A DNA stretch of 29,598 nt from Cycloclasticus sp. (GTDB lineage: Bacteria; Pseudomonadota; Gammaproteobacteria; Methylococcales; Cycloclasticaceae): assembly GCA_018066825.1 (NCBI GenBank), contig JAGPVU010000133.1, forward strand, positions 1-29,598, read 5' to 3'. A program made the translations under genes and the position numbers. Below the pieces are notes generated by a model. It saw only the letters and a program-made list of their open reading frames with translations, did no database searches and was not told the DNA's origin. Below, piece by piece: positions 1 to 9,730 of the stretch (position 1 is its first letter; each line of letters begins with the position of its first letter).

Positions 1-609
1 GATAAGCTCGGTTTTGGCCATTCGACAAACAACGGTTTTCCAGGCGAAGCAGAAGGTAAGTTGGTAGGTTATGAGCAATGGCGGCCGATTGAACGCGCGA
101 CATTGGCTTTCGGTTATGGTTTGTCATCATCAGCGTTGCAGCTGGCTCGTGCATACGGCGCTATAGCGAATGATGGCATAGTACAAGAGATTAGTCTGGT
201 TCGTGAAGAGCGTCATGTAGAAGGTGATCGAGTGATGAGCACCGCTATTGCGAAACAAATTAGAGCTATGCTGCAAGGTGTGGTTAGCCCAGTAGGTACT
301 GCGCCAAGAGCGCAAATCCATGGTTACTCAGTGGCAGGTAAAACTGGAACGGTAAAAAAAGCCATCGCTGGGGGTTACTCTGAAGATAAATATTTGGGCA
401 TCTTTGCCGGTATGGCACCAGCCAGTAACCCAAAATTAGTATTGGTCGTCGTCATTGATGAGCCAAAGGCCGGTGATTATTATGGCGGCCTAGTCGCGGC
501 GCCGGTTTTTTCAAGAATAATGGCGGGCGCGTTAAGGCTGATGAATGTAGCACCTGACGACATTAAAACGTCATCTGTTTTAGCGATGTTAGGCAGGGGT
601 ACGCCGTGA
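1..609 (+). CDS. ftsI: Peptidoglycan D,D-transpeptidase FtsI (PBP3), 3' part only
   Basis: C-terminal 202 codons of the septal transpeptidase that cross-links peptidoglycan during division. The frame is open from base 1, so the start and the catalytic SxxK and SxN motifs lie to the left of the window. The third active-site motif of penicillin-binding proteins, KTGT, is at 340-351. It is preceded by a conserved stretch typical of FtsI (IERATLAFGYGL) and followed by GMAPASNPKLVLVVVIDEP and the YYGG..AAPVF block. The TGA stop shares its last base with the ATG of murE, so the two are probably translationally coupled. Position directly before murE-murF is the usual dcw order, which separates this from other class B PBPs. 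An internal TTG at 61 is not the real start, because homology to FtsI continues upstream of it. Confidence 0.96.
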   Translation, partial: DKLGFGHSTNNGFPGEAEGKLVGYEQWRPIERATLAFGYGLSSSALQLARAYGAIANDGIVQEISLVREERHVEGDRVMSTAIAKQIRAMLQGVVSPVGTAPRAQIHGYSVAGKTGTVKKAIAGGYSEDKYLGIFAGMAPASNPKLVLVVVIDEPKAGDYYGGLVAAPVFSRIMAGALRLMNVAPDDIKTSSVLAMLGRGTP

Positions 610-2156
610 TGTCAGCAAAACATAGTTCAAGACGTATGTCGTTGCAATCCTTGCTTGATGGCTTATCGTCAATAGATAAAGATATATTAGTCGGTGAGCC
701 GAGTGTGCATGCGCAGGCGATAGAATCCGAAGGTGTGTTTTTAGCGGTTGCGGGCAGTTGCTCCCATGGTTTGGCGTATGCGGATGAAGCCGTTCGCCGA
801 GAGGTTTCAGCTATCGTCTATGACCCTGCTAATGAGGGTGAGTTTTTAGCCGAAAAAGTTAAAAAACAATTTTCTGTTCGATTGATCAAATTACCTAAGC
901 TAAGCGAACACCTGAGTGAAATAGCCGCGCGTTTTTATCAGCATCCATCGCAGAGCATGAGTGTTATTGGGGTAACTGGTACCAACGGTAAAACTTCCGT
1001 GAGTCATTTTTTGGCACAGGCAATGAATGTGGCTGATAACACGTGCGGACTGATCGGCACCTTGGGTTGGGGACAGCTTAATGAGCTGCAGCACACTATA
1101 AACACGACCCCCGATGCAGTGGCCGTACAAAACCAATTGGCCAGTATGTCCAGCGAAGGCATCAAAAATGTGGTGATGGAAGTCTCATCACACGGCTTGG
1201 TTCAAGGCAGGGTGCAAGCGGTTGAGTTTAAAGGCGCTGTGTTTACTAATTTAACGCACGATCACCTCGACTATCACCAAACAATGGCGGCCTATGGCGA
1301 GGCAAAATTAACCTTATTTAAATGCCCCTCTTTGACGTTTGTGGTGCTGAATAACGACGACGTTTTTAGTGAAAAAATTAAATCTGTGATTGCACCAGCA
1401 TGTCGAGTCTTTACATTTTCGAGATCGTTTAGTCAGTCCGATGCTAGTCATGAAAATAGCGCCGTTATTACTAACGAAAAGTTGAGTTCAAGTGGTTTAT
1501 CGTTTGAGCTGACGTTGGGGCAGCAAACAGTCAGCGTTCATTCGGCCTTAATGGGGAGCTTTACTATTGATAATTTGGTCGCTACCGCATTGGTACTAAT
1601 AGCGCAGGGCGACAGCTTGAACCAAGCAGTAGAAAAAATTCAACGTGTAGAGAGTGTGGCTGGTCGCATGCAAGTGGTGCCAAGTACGCCCGAAGCGCCA
1701 ACGGTCGTGATTGATTATGCGCACACTCCGGATGCGTTGTTGTTAACGCTAAAAAGCCTACGTGCACATTGTCAGGGATCGCTTCGCTTGGTGTTTGGTT
1801 GTGGCGGAGATCGGGATATAACAAAACGTCCTTTAATGGGCGCTATTGCCGCTCAATGGGCCGATAAAGTTTTGATCAGCAATGATAACCCGCGTACTGA
1901 ACCAGCGGATCAAATAGCTCAGCAAATTAAGGCAGGCGCACCAGACGCAGCGCATCTTTATATTGAATTAGACCGCCAGCGTGCAATAGCAAAAGCCATT
2001 ATCGAGGCGTCTAACGAAGACGTTGTATTAATCGCCGGTAAGGGGCACGAGGACTATCAGCAAATTGGCGATGAAAAAGCCTATTTTAGTGATTTTAAGC
2101 AAGCCGAAGAAAACTTAAAACGCCGGGCTGTACTGGCTTCTGGAGGCTCACAATGA
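609..2156 (+). CDS. murE: UDP-MurNAc-L-Ala-D-Glu:meso-DAP ligase MurE
   Basis: Cytoplasmic Mur ligase that adds meso-diaminopimelate to UDP-MurNAc-dipeptide with ATP. Counted from the ATG at 609 (515 aa), the P-loop TGTNGKTS is at residues 123-130. The DNPR motif that selects meso-DAP rather than lysine is at 426-429, so the organism should have DAP-type peptidoglycan. Other family blocks seen are NTTPDA, VSSHGL, HTPDAL and GKGHEDYQ near the C-terminus. Length is close to the usual 490-500 aa. Start choice: a GTG at 606 immediately precedes the ATG at 609. The GGGG at 596-599 sits 9 bases before the ATG, and the ATG overlaps the ftsI stop by one base. The gene overlaps murF at its 3' end (ATGA). 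Confidence 0.97.
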   Translation: MSAKHSSRRMSLQSLLDGLSSIDKDILVGEPSVHAQAIESEGVFLAVAGSCSHGLAYADEAVRREVSAIVYDPANEGEFLAEKVKKQFSVRLIKLPKLSEHLSEIAARFYQHPSQSMSVIGVTGTNGKTSVSHFLAQAMNVADNTCGLIGTLGWGQLNELQHTINTTPDAVAVQNQLASMSSEGIKNVVMEVSSHGLVQGRVQAVEFKGAVFTNLTHDHLDYHQTMAAYGEAKLTLFKCPSLTFVVLNNDDVFSEKIKSVIAPACRVFTFSRSFSQSDASHENSAVITNEKLSSSGLSFELTLGQQTVSVHSALMGSFTIDNLVATALVLIAQGDSLNQAVEKIQRVESVAGRMQVVPSTPEAPTVVIDYAHTPDALLLTLKSLRAHCQGSLRLVFGCGGDRDITKRPLMGAIAAQWADKVLISNDNPRTEPADQIAQQIKAGAPDAAHLYIELDRQRAIAKAIIEASNEDVVLIAGKGHEDYQQIGDEKAYFSDFKQAEENLKRRAVLASGGSQ

Positions 2157-3562
2157 GAGCCGTAAGCTTACAGCAGTTAGCCGATACGGTCGGTGGTAAA
2201 TTACAAGGTGCAATACAGAAGGGCTTACGGGTTAGTTCAGTTAGTAGTGATACGCGATCGCTTAAAAAAGGTGATGTGTTTATAGCTTTGCAAGGCGCTA
2301 ATTTTGACGCCAATAGTTTTGTTGAACAGGCGCATGAAAAAGGCGCTGCCGCGGCCATCGTAAGTGCTGATATAAGTAATGACCTGCCGCACATTAAGGT
2401 CAACGATACGCTGCAAGCATTGACGGTTTTGGCCAAGGCAGAGCGCGACAAAGCGACGATACCCGTTGTGGCGATTACCGGCAGCAACGGTAAAACCAGT
2501 GTCAAAGAAATGTTGGCGAGTATTGTCGCGCAACATAATGTGGTGCTGGCAACAGAAGGCAATTTAAATAACCACATTGGTGTGCCGTTAACCCTTTTAA
2601 AGTTAAACGAAAGGCATCAAGTGGCAATCATTGAGATGGGCGCTAGCCATAAAGGTGAAATCCAGTATTTATGTGCAATCGCTCGACCCACGACTAGCAT
2701 TTTAAATAACGTGGGTGAGGCACACCTTGAAGGGTTTGGTGATTTACAAGGTGTCGCCAGCGCAAAAGCAGAAATTATTACAGGCTTAAGTGCCAACGGA
2801 ACAGCGGTGTTGAATAGAGAAGAGCCTTGGTTCGATCAATGGCTTGGTTTGGCAGGCGATCGAAACGTGATCAGTTTTGGTTGGTCAAGCGCCGCAAATA
2901 TATGGGCAGAAAAGCACAGCATTGAAAGCGGCTTGCTAGACGGTCAATTTAAGACGCGTTTTGTTATGCATTATCAGCAGCAAAGTGTAACGGTCGAATT
3001 AAATCTGCTTGGCGAACATAATATTCTTAACGCACTAGCAGCGGCTTCTGCTGCACTGAGTTTAGGCGTTTCGTTGGACGATATCCGTACTGGCTTAGCG
3101 AAGCAAACGGCGGTTAAAGGGCGGATGCAAGCACTTAAAGGCTTGGTTGCAGAGCTCGTTATTAATGACTGTTATAACGCAAACCCCAAATCATTTGAGG
3201 CGGCCATGGCTTGTCTATCGACGCTTAAACAAGAAACTTGGTTGGTGCTGGGTGATTTTGCTGAATTGGGTGAAGAAAGCCAAAATATCCATCGTCAGTT
3301 AGGCGAAAAGGTTGCTAAAAGTGCGGTACGCCGTGTGTATGCGGTAGGTGAAATGATGCGAAATATGGTTGAACAGTTCAATCAGCTTGTTAATTCTGAT
3401 GGTCGACAAGCCCAGCACTTTCCTAATAAACAAACCCTCGCTGAGGCGCTGTGTAACGACTTAACGCGCAATGTGGTGGTGCTGGTTAAAGGCTCCCGTT
3501 CGCAGGGCTTAGATAGTGTCGTCGAGCAAATAATAATAAAGGAGACCCTTGCATGTTGTTGA
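2153..3562 (+). CDS. murF: UDP-MurNAc-tripeptide:D-Ala-D-Ala ligase MurF
   Basis: Mur ligase that adds the D-alanyl-D-alanine dipeptide (product of Ddl, also in this cluster) to complete UDP-MurNAc-pentapeptide in the cytoplasm. The 469 aa length is normal for the family. The ATP-binding P-loop TGSNGKTS is at residues 109-116. The family also shows GNLNNHIGVPLTLL after it, EMGASHKGEI in the central domain, and DCYNANPKSFEAAM in the C-terminal domain, the MurF form of the ligase motif. Start ATG overlaps the murE stop as ATGA, with GGAGG at 2142-2146 as ribosome site. Its 3' end overlaps mraY by 10 bases, and the ribosome site of mraY is inside this gene. Confidence 0.97.
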   Translation: MRAVSLQQLADTVGGKLQGAIQKGLRVSSVSSDTRSLKKGDVFIALQGANFDANSFVEQAHEKGAAAAIVSADISNDLPHIKVNDTLQALTVLAKAERDKATIPVVAITGSNGKTSVKEMLASIVAQHNVVLATEGNLNNHIGVPLTLLKLNERHQVAIIEMGASHKGEIQYLCAIARPTTSILNNVGEAHLEGFGDLQGVASAKAEIITGLSANGTAVLNREEPWFDQWLGLAGDRNVISFGWSSAANIWAEKHSIESGLLDGQFKTRFVMHYQQQSVTVELNLLGEHNILNALAAASAALSLGVSLDDIRTGLAKQTAVKGRMQALKGLVAELVINDCYNANPKSFEAAMACLSTLKQETWLVLGDFAELGEESQNIHRQLGEKVAKSAVRRVYAVGEMMRNMVEQFNQLVNSDGRQAQHFPNKQTLAEALCNDLTRNVVVLVKGSRSQGLDSVVEQIIIKETLACC

Positions 3563-4635
3563 TGCTTGCAGATTGGCTAAGCCAATATAACAGTGGCTTT
3601 AGGGTGTTTCAGTATTTAACGATGCGTTCAATATTGGCTACCTTAACGGCATTATTTATTGCCTTTTTAGTGGGCCCTACGATGATTCGACGGCTGACCT
3701 TTCATAAAATTGGTCAAGCGGTTAGGCAGGATGGGCCTGATACGCATTTTAAAAAAGCGGGCACGCCAACAATGGGCGGGACCTTGATTTTAGTCGCTGT
3801 TGGTTTAAGTACCTTGTTGTGGGCAGACCTGAATAACCGATACGTGTGGGTGGTGTTATTTGTTACTTTGTTAACGGGGGTTATCGGCTTTATTGATGAT
3901 TATAAAAAGGTCGCTTTGCAAGACCCTAAAGGGTTGTCGGCGGGCAAAAAATATTTAGGTCAGTCGGTGATTGCATTAGCGGCGGCCTTGTTTTTGTTTT
4001 ATACCGCGACCTCTCCGCAAGAGACGACGTTGTATTTGCCTTTTCTAAAAGATGTCAACGTGCAACTGGGTTGGTTATTTGTGCCATTGACCTATTTTGT
4101 CATTGTAGGTACCAGCAATGCAGTGAACTTAACAGATGGCTTGGATGGCTTAGCGATTATGCCGACGGTGTTAGTTGCAGGTGCTTTGGGAATCTTTGCT
4201 TACCTGTCTGGTAACGTTCAATTCGCGCAATATTTAGGTATACCCAATTTAAAAGGAACCGGTGAATTGGTGGTTTTTTGTGGTGCCATTGTCGGCTCTG
4301 GGATGGGGTTTTTATGGTTTAACGCCTACCCAGCCATGGTGTTTATGGGTGATGTGGGTGCTTTGGCCTTGGGTGCTGCCTTGGGCATTCTAGCGGTGCT
4401 TGTTCGTCAAGAACTGGTGTTGGTCATTATGGGCGGTGTATTTGTGATGGAAACAGTGTCGGTGATTCTACAAGTTGCTTCGTTTAAGTTAACGGGGAAG
4501 CGCATATTTAGAATGGCGCCGATACACCATCATTTTGAATTAAAAGGCTGGCCTGAACCCCGAATTATCGTACGTTTTTGGATCATCACCGTTATTTTAG
4601 TATTGATTGGTTTATCAAGTTTAAAAATTAGGTAG
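3553..4635 (+). CDS. mraY: Phospho-MurNAc-pentapeptide translocase MraY
   Basis: Inner-membrane enzyme that transfers phospho-MurNAc-pentapeptide from UDP to undecaprenyl phosphate, giving lipid I. It is 360 aa with about ten hydrophobic segments. Catalytic and Mg-binding aspartates are visible at D115/D116 (IDDYKK) and D267 (FMGDVGA). NLTDGLDGLA begins at residue 192 and the histidine motif HHHFE starts at 325. These positions match the E. coli enzyme closely. The start is well fixed: AAGGAG at 3539-3544 lies 8 bases before the ATG, and the N-terminal MLLMLADWL aligns with known MraY starts. It sits between murF (10-base overlap) and murD. Confidence 0.97.
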   Translation: MLLMLADWLSQYNSGFRVFQYLTMRSILATLTALFIAFLVGPTMIRRLTFHKIGQAVRQDGPDTHFKKAGTPTMGGTLILVAVGLSTLLWADLNNRYVWVVLFVTLLTGVIGFIDDYKKVALQDPKGLSAGKKYLGQSVIALAAALFLFYTATSPQETTLYLPFLKDVNVQLGWLFVPLTYFVIVGTSNAVNLTDGLDGLAIMPTVLVAGALGIFAYLSGNVQFAQYLGIPNLKGTGELVVFCGAIVGSGMGFLWFNAYPAMVFMGDVGALALGAALGILAVLVRQELVLVIMGGVFVMETVSVILQVASFKLTGKRIFRMAPIHHHFELKGWPEPRIIVRFWIITVILVLIGLSSLKIR

Positions 4636-4646
4636 TGGAAGCACTG

Positions 4647-6032
4647 ATGCATAAACAGCCCATCAATCAAGGTCGAGGTTTAAGCCAATTAGGCTTAGAT
4701 CGGATCGGTGTGCGTGTGTTAGTGGTTGGACTAGGTGTTACTGGGGTATCGGTCGTGGGCTTTCTGCAGCAATATAATATTGGCACGGCGGTGGTTGATA
4801 GTCGTGATAAGCCACCAGGCTTAGAGTTGATTGAAACGTCATACCCCGATGTTGGCGTGTTTATTGGTGGCTTTAATGCGGCGGCTTTTGACGCTGCGAC
4901 TCACTTAATCGTAAGCCCAGGGGTGAGCTTACAAGAAACAGAAATCCAACGAGCGGTTGAGCGAGGAATCCCTGTGCTAGGGGATATTGACTTGTTTGCA
5001 GTGTGTGCGGACGCACCTATAGCGTGCATTACAGGATCAAATGGTAAAAGTACCGTGACCACCTTGTTGGGAGAAATGGCCTTAAACGCAGACTGGGATG
5101 TGCGCGTGGGTGGCAATCTAGGAACGCCCGCGTTGGATTTGTTCACCGAGCGTGCAGCAGATTTATATGTATTAGAGCTATCAAGCTTTCAGCTTGAGCG
5201 GACTTCGCAGTTGAAAGCGGATGTCGTCACGGTGCTTAATATCAGCGATGATCATATGGACCGCTACCCAGATATAACCAGTTACACCTTAGCCAAGGAG
5301 CAGATTTTTTGTGGTAATGGTATTGCTGTTGTGAACCGCCAAGATGAGCGTGTTAGCGCAATGAGCCTACCGCAAGGAAGGCAGAGTATTAGCTTTGGTT
5401 TGGACAAGCCAGCAGCGCAATCATATGGCCTGATCAATCACCATGATCAGACGTATTTGGCGCGTGGTAGTGATCGAATAATGGCGATTTCAGCGTTAAA
5501 AATAAAAGGCACGCATAATGTGCAAAATGCCTTAGCCGCAATTGCGATGGCTGATGCCTTGTCTATTCCACGTGCAGCACAAATAACAGCACTTGAAACA
5601 TTTGTCGGCTTACCACATAGAACTCAGTGGGTGGCTTCAATAGGCGGTGTAACGTGGGTTAATGATTCTAAAGCAACAAACCCAGGTGCATGTTTGGCGG
5701 CAATTGAAGGCTTGCCAGCACCCATTATATTAATCGCTGGTGGTGATGGAAAAGGCGCAGATTTTAGCGTATTGAAAACAGCGATTAATGAGCGCGTCAA
5801 GCGGCTTATCTTAATCGGTAAAGACGCAAAACGGTTTGCGCATGAGGTGGCTGGTTCAAGTTTAATAGACAGCGTCGATACTATTGAATTGGCCGTTAGT
5901 GTGGCAGCAAACGATGCTCAGCCAGGTGACACAGTGCTGTTATCACCTGCTTGTGCATCACTGGATCAATTTGAAAATTATCAGCAACGCGGTGAGCGCT
6001 TTATTGCGGCAGTCAGGGGGCTGAAATCATGA
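4647..6032 (+). CDS. murD: UDP-MurNAc-L-alanine:D-glutamate ligase MurD
   Basis: Cytoplasmic Mur ligase that adds D-glutamate to UDP-MurNAc-L-alanine. The N-terminal nucleotide-binding domain has VLVVGLGVTGVSV. The P-loop TGSNGKST is followed by GGNLGTPALDL, LSSFQLE, DDHMDRY and, in the C-terminal domain, NDSKATNPGA and SPACASLDQFENYQQRGERF, all typical of MurD. Start choice: the ATG at 4647 has GGAAG five bases upstream. A GTG at 4635, overlapping the mraY stop, would add four residues and cannot be excluded. The 3' end overlaps ftsW as ATGA. Length (461 aa) is slightly above the E. coli 438 aa, owing to about 20 extra N-terminal residues. Confidence 0.96.
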   Translation: MHKQPINQGRGLSQLGLDRIGVRVLVVGLGVTGVSVVGFLQQYNIGTAVVDSRDKPPGLELIETSYPDVGVFIGGFNAAAFDAATHLIVSPGVSLQETEIQRAVERGIPVLGDIDLFAVCADAPIACITGSNGKSTVTTLLGEMALNADWDVRVGGNLGTPALDLFTERAADLYVLELSSFQLERTSQLKADVVTVLNISDDHMDRYPDITSYTLAKEQIFCGNGIAVVNRQDERVSAMSLPQGRQSISFGLDKPAAQSYGLINHHDQTYLARGSDRIMAISALKIKGTHNVQNALAAIAMADALSIPRAAQITALETFVGLPHRTQWVASIGGVTWVNDSKATNPGACLAAIEGLPAPIILIAGGDGKGADFSVLKTAINERVKRLILIGKDAKRFAHEVAGSSLIDSVDTIELAVSVAANDAQPGDTVLLSPACASLDQFENYQQRGERFIAAVRGLKS

Positions 6033-7225
6033 GCGTAGCGATGCCGCATCGTGACGAACTTCAGTTATCCGCTAGACGTGGTCGATATTATCTTGACGGC
6101 TGGTTATTGTTCGCGGCATTTAGTTTGTTAGTTCTAGGTTACGTGATGGTGGTATCGACATCGTTGCATTTAGGTGAGCGGGTCTATGAAAATATTTGGC
6201 ATTACCCGTTTCGTCAAGCCGGTCACATTGTCATAGGTGTGTTTCTAGCCTTATTGATGGCGTGCACACCATTAAAAGTATGGGAGCACAGTGGGCCCAG
6301 CTTAATCTTAGTCGCCATCGGCTTGTTGGTGCTGGTATTTATACCAGGCATTGGCGTTAAGGTGAACGGCAGTTATCGCTGGATTAATTTAGGCGTCGCG
6401 CGCTTTCAGGTATCAGAAATCGTAAAATTAGTGAGCGTGGTCTACATGGCAGGTTTTTTGACTCGTCACGTTGAAGTGGTACGAGCCTCAATCAAAGGTG
6501 TTGTTCGACCGCTAGTACCCTTAGGGCTAGTGTTTGGTTTGTTATTAGCAGAGCCAGATTTTGGCGCAACATTTGTTATTGCTTTTACTGTCGTCTGTAT
6601 GATGTTTTTAGGTGGTGCACGGCTGATAGAATTTGTTATTTTGGTGTTAATGGCGATAGTCGTCGGTGTCGTTGCCATAGCCTCATCAGCTTATAGGATG
6701 GAACGTGTTACGGCTTTTATGGATCCCTGGGCAGATCATTTAGGTTCAGGCTTTCAATTGGTCCAGTCACTTATTGCGATGGGCCGAGGGGAATGGTTTG
6801 GGGTGGGACTAGGCAGTAGTATCCAAAAACTGTTTTATTTACCCGAGGCGCATACTGATTTTATCTTTGCCGTATTAGGTGAGGAGTTAGGCCTGCTGGG
6901 CTCAACCACGGTGATTTTATTGTTTGGTTTGCTGGTTTGGCGCGCTTTCCAAATGGGTAAGGCAGCTGAAAGGTTAAATTTAAGGTTTTATTCGTTATTG
7001 GCCTATGGGTTAGGGGTGTGGATAGGTTTGCAATCATTCGTCAATATCGCCGTGAACATGGGCGCCTTACCCACCAAAGGACTTACCCTGCCATTAATGA
7101 GTTATGGCGGCAGTAGCATGATCACGATGTGCGTAGTGATCGGTTTATTGTGCCGAATTCATCAAGAGACACAGCTCGACTTAGAAGACCAGTTAAAAGG
7201 AAGCTCGCCATGGCAATACGCATAA
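6029..7225 (+). CDS. ftsW: Septal peptidoglycan polymerase FtsW (SEDS family)
   Basis: Integral membrane glycosyltransferase of the SEDS family that polymerises lipid II at the septum together with FtsI. It is 398 aa with about ten membrane segments after a short cytoplasmic tail. Diagnostic stretches are PEAHTDFIFAVLGEELG and LPTKGLTLPLMSYGGSSM near the C-terminus, and VNGSYRWINLG in the middle. Location between murD and murG separates FtsW from the elongation paralogue RodA. The start ATG overlaps the murD stop (ATGA), preceded by GGGGG at 6016-6020. The last 16 bases overlap murG. Confidence 0.96.
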   Translation: MSVAMPHRDELQLSARRGRYYLDGWLLFAAFSLLVLGYVMVVSTSLHLGERVYENIWHYPFRQAGHIVIGVFLALLMACTPLKVWEHSGPSLILVAIGLLVLVFIPGIGVKVNGSYRWINLGVARFQVSEIVKLVSVVYMAGFLTRHVEVVRASIKGVVRPLVPLGLVFGLLLAEPDFGATFVIAFTVVCMMFLGGARLIEFVILVLMAIVVGVVAIASSAYRMERVTAFMDPWADHLGSGFQLVQSLIAMGRGEWFGVGLGSSIQKLFYLPEAHTDFIFAVLGEELGLLGSTTVILLFGLLVWRAFQMGKAAERLNLRFYSLLAYGLGVWIGLQSFVNIAVNMGALPTKGLTLPLMSYGGSSMITMCVVIGLLCRIHQETQLDLEDQLKGSSPWQYA

Positions 7226-8271
7226 TGATTATGGCAGGCGGTACAGGGGGGCATGTGTTCCCAGCGCTCGCTGTAGCTCAGTATTTACAAGGCCAAGGCC
7301 ATACGATCAGTTGGTTAGGTACGAGAAAAGGTATTGAAGCGCATATCGTGCCGGAAGCAGGTTTTAATCTGGATTGGTTAAGCGTGTCGGGCTTGCGTGG
7401 AAAGGGCATAGGGCGTTTATTAGTTGCACCGTTTATGCTGCTTAAGGCCTGTTGGCAAGCCTCTAAGATTATACGTTTGCGTCAGCCAGATGTGGTGCTG
7501 GGATTTGGGGGGTTTGCATCAGGACCGGGTGGTTTGATGGCTTGGATACACGGTAAGCCATTGTTAATACATGAGCAAAATAGAGTGCCGGGAACGACTA
7601 ATCGACTGCTAAAGCGATTGGCTGTTTGCGTGTTAGAAGCCTTTCCAAACAGTTTTAACCCAGCCGTGCATGCGGTATATACCGGTAATCCGGTGCGCCA
7701 AGATTTATTGGCACATGAGCGTGTTGTGCAAAAGTCTGGGCGACATATTTTAGTGCTCGGCGGGAGTTTAGGTGCATCTGTGCTTAATCAGGTTGTACCC
7801 AAAGCATTAAAAGATTTGCAAAACGAATTGCAACTAACGGTTATTCATCAAGCAGGGAAAACAACGTTTGAAGCCGCAAAGTTGGCGTATCAAGAAGCGG
7901 GCGTTAACGCCGAGATATACCCGTTTATTAACGATATGAAGCGTGTATATGAATGGGCTGATGTGGTCATTTGTCGGGCTGGCGCAATGACGATTTCTGA
8001 ATTAAGCGTGATGGGCTTGGCGTCAATCTTAGTGCCATTGCCGCAGGCGATTGATGACCACCAAACTAAGAACGCAGAATACCTTTCTGAGTCAGGCGCT
8101 GCTGTGTTGCTGCGGCAAGTTGAGTTCAGCTCCGAGGTGTTAAAAGACTTGCTGGTAGACCTTTTCGCAGAACCCCAAACGTTACGTGATATGGGCGCAA
8201 AAGCAAGATTAATGTCAAAACCAGAGGCGACCGAACTGGTCGCTCATCATTGTTTGCAGGTGGCGATATGA
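7210..8271 (+). CDS. murG: UDP-GlcNAc:lipid I N-acetylglucosaminyltransferase MurG
   Basis: Peripheral inner-membrane glycosyltransferase (GT28) that converts lipid I to lipid II. It is 353 aa, the normal length. The glycine-rich GGTGGH is at residues 10-15; further motifs are HEQNRVPG, the second G-loop GGSLGASVLN, and CRAGAMTISE with LPQAIDDHQ in the UDP-GlcNAc-binding C-terminal domain. Start choice: the frame is open further upstream inside ftsW, but the ATG at 7210 places GGTGGH where the family has it and has AGGA (7198-7201) eight bases before it. It therefore overlaps ftsW by 16 bases. The stop overlaps the murC start. Confidence 0.96.
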   Translation: MAIRIMIMAGGTGGHVFPALAVAQYLQGQGHTISWLGTRKGIEAHIVPEAGFNLDWLSVSGLRGKGIGRLLVAPFMLLKACWQASKIIRLRQPDVVLGFGGFASGPGGLMAWIHGKPLLIHEQNRVPGTTNRLLKRLAVCVLEAFPNSFNPAVHAVYTGNPVRQDLLAHERVVQKSGRHILVLGGSLGASVLNQVVPKALKDLQNELQLTVIHQAGKTTFEAAKLAYQEAGVNAEIYPFINDMKRVYEWADVVICRAGAMTISELSVMGLASILVPLPQAIDDHQTKNAEYLSESGAAVLLRQVEFSSEVLKDLLVDLFAEPQTLRDMGAKARLMSKPEATELVAHHCLQVAI

Positions 8272-9725
8272 TGCCGGATTCACATAAACATTATTCAGCC
8301 CATTTAGGGTTTGGAAAATTGAGAAAAATTCACTTTATCGGTATCGGTGGTGCGGGTATGAGCGGGATCGCTGAGGTGTTGATAAATTTAGGCTACCAGG
8401 TGTCGGGTTCTGATATTAAGGATGGTAAAGCCACGCAGCACCTAAAATCTAAAGGGGCGACTATTTTTATCGGTCATCAAGCGAGCAATATCAGCGGTTG
8501 TGATGTGGTCGTAACGTCTACAGCGGTATCTAAAGATAACGTAGAAGTGGCTGAAGCGATCAGTCACCGGATACCGGTGATCCGAAGAGCAGAAATGTTA
8601 GCTGAGTTGATGCGTTTTAGATTTGGTATTGCGGTGGCTGGAACGCATGGGAAAACGACAACCACTAGTTTGTTAGCAGTACTAATGACCGAAGGTGGTC
8701 TGGATCCCACGTTTGTAATTGGTGGTTTGTTAAACAGTGCGGGCACCAACGCTAAACTCGGTGAAAGCCACTATTTAGTGGCAGAAGCGGATGAGAGTGA
8801 TGCGTCCTTTCTACACTTGCAACCGATGATAGCGGTGGTAACAAATATCGACGAAGATCATATGAGTACCTATGGTGGTGACTTTCAACAGGTGAAAGAG
8901 GCGTTCAAGTCATTTTTACATCAATTGCCGTTTTATGGCTTGGCCGTGCTGTGTACCGATGATGAACATATACGAGAAATGGCACCATTAATAGGCAAGC
9001 CTATATTAAGTTATGGCATAGACAATGAGGCGGATTTTCAAGCGATAGACATTCAGCAACAAGGGTCACGTACACACTTCAAACTAAGGCGCTTAAACAA
9101 TAAGAACGATATCCCTGTCACGTTAAATATGCCGGGTCGACATAACGTGTTAAACGCATTGGCAGCTATTGCTGTTGCGAGCGAATTAGGTGTAACTGAT
9201 GAGTCGATAGCAACGGCTTTAATGCAATTTAAAGGCGTGGGCCGCCGTTTCCAAATTAACGGCGAAATAGCCGTTCCAGAAGGCTACGCATTACTAGTGG
9301 ATGATTACGGTCATCACCCTAGAGAGGTGTTGGCGACCATTAATGCTATACGCGAAGGGTGGCCAGCAAGACGTCTAGTGTTGGCCTTTCAGCCCCATCG
9401 TTATTCACGAACACGTGATTTATTTGAAGATTTTGTTGAGGTGTTAAACGAGGTTGATGTGCTCGTATTGCTGGATGTCTATGCGGCAGGTGAGCAATCA
9501 ATAGTAGGTTCAGACGGCCCGGCTTTGAGCCAGGCTATACGACAACGGGGTAAGTTAATGCCTTTATTTGTCAAAGATATCAATCAATTGCCGGGGGTTT
9601 TAAAAGAGGTGTTGCTGGCTGGAGATATCGTTATCACCTGCGGTGCAGGCGATATTGGTGCAGCTTCAGCCAAATTAAAACAACAGTTGACGGAGTTAAT
9701 TGACGTAGACCAGGCGGATACATAG
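8268..9725 (+). CDS. murC: UDP-MurNAc:L-alanine ligase MurC
   Basis: First Mur ligase, adding L-alanine to UDP-MurNAc made by MurB. The N-terminal domain has FIGIGGAGMSG at residues 23-33. The P-loop is GTHGKTTT at 125-132, followed by EADESDASFL, TNIDEDHM, DDYGHHPREV and AFQPHRYSRT, all MurC hallmarks. At 485 aa it is of usual length. Two adjacent ATG codons (8268 and 8271) are possible starts. The first overlaps the murG stop as ATGA, while the AGGTGG at 8258-8263 is better spaced (7 bases) for the second. A TTG at 8250 is less likely. The gap to murB is only 5 bases. Confidence 0.96.
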   Translation: MMPDSHKHYSAHLGFGKLRKIHFIGIGGAGMSGIAEVLINLGYQVSGSDIKDGKATQHLKSKGATIFIGHQASNISGCDVVVTSTAVSKDNVEVAEAISHRIPVIRRAEMLAELMRFRFGIAVAGTHGKTTTTSLLAVLMTEGGLDPTFVIGGLLNSAGTNAKLGESHYLVAEADESDASFLHLQPMIAVVTNIDEDHMSTYGGDFQQVKEAFKSFLHQLPFYGLAVLCTDDEHIREMAPLIGKPILSYGIDNEADFQAIDIQQQGSRTHFKLRRLNNKNDIPVTLNMPGRHNVLNALAAIAVASELGVTDESIATALMQFKGVGRRFQINGEIAVPEGYALLVDDYGHHPREVLATINAIREGWPARRLVLAFQPHRYSRTRDLFEDFVEVLNEVDVLVLLDVYAAGEQSIVGSDGPALSQAIRQRGKLMPLFVKDINQLPGVLKEVLLAGDIVITCGAGDIGAASAKLKQQLTELIDVDQADT

Positions 9726-9730
9726 GAGCG

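Noticed and set aside
2095..2577. Open frame of 160 codons on the minus strand across the murE-murF junction
   Set aside because: It lies wholly antisense to two well-supported Mur ligase genes, shows no recognisable family and is explained by codon bias of the sense strand.
7129..7209. An earlier murG start, 27 codons upstream within ftsW
   Set aside because: The added residues are basic and without family similarity. The ATG at 7210 has a well-placed ribosome site and gives the normal MurG N-terminus.
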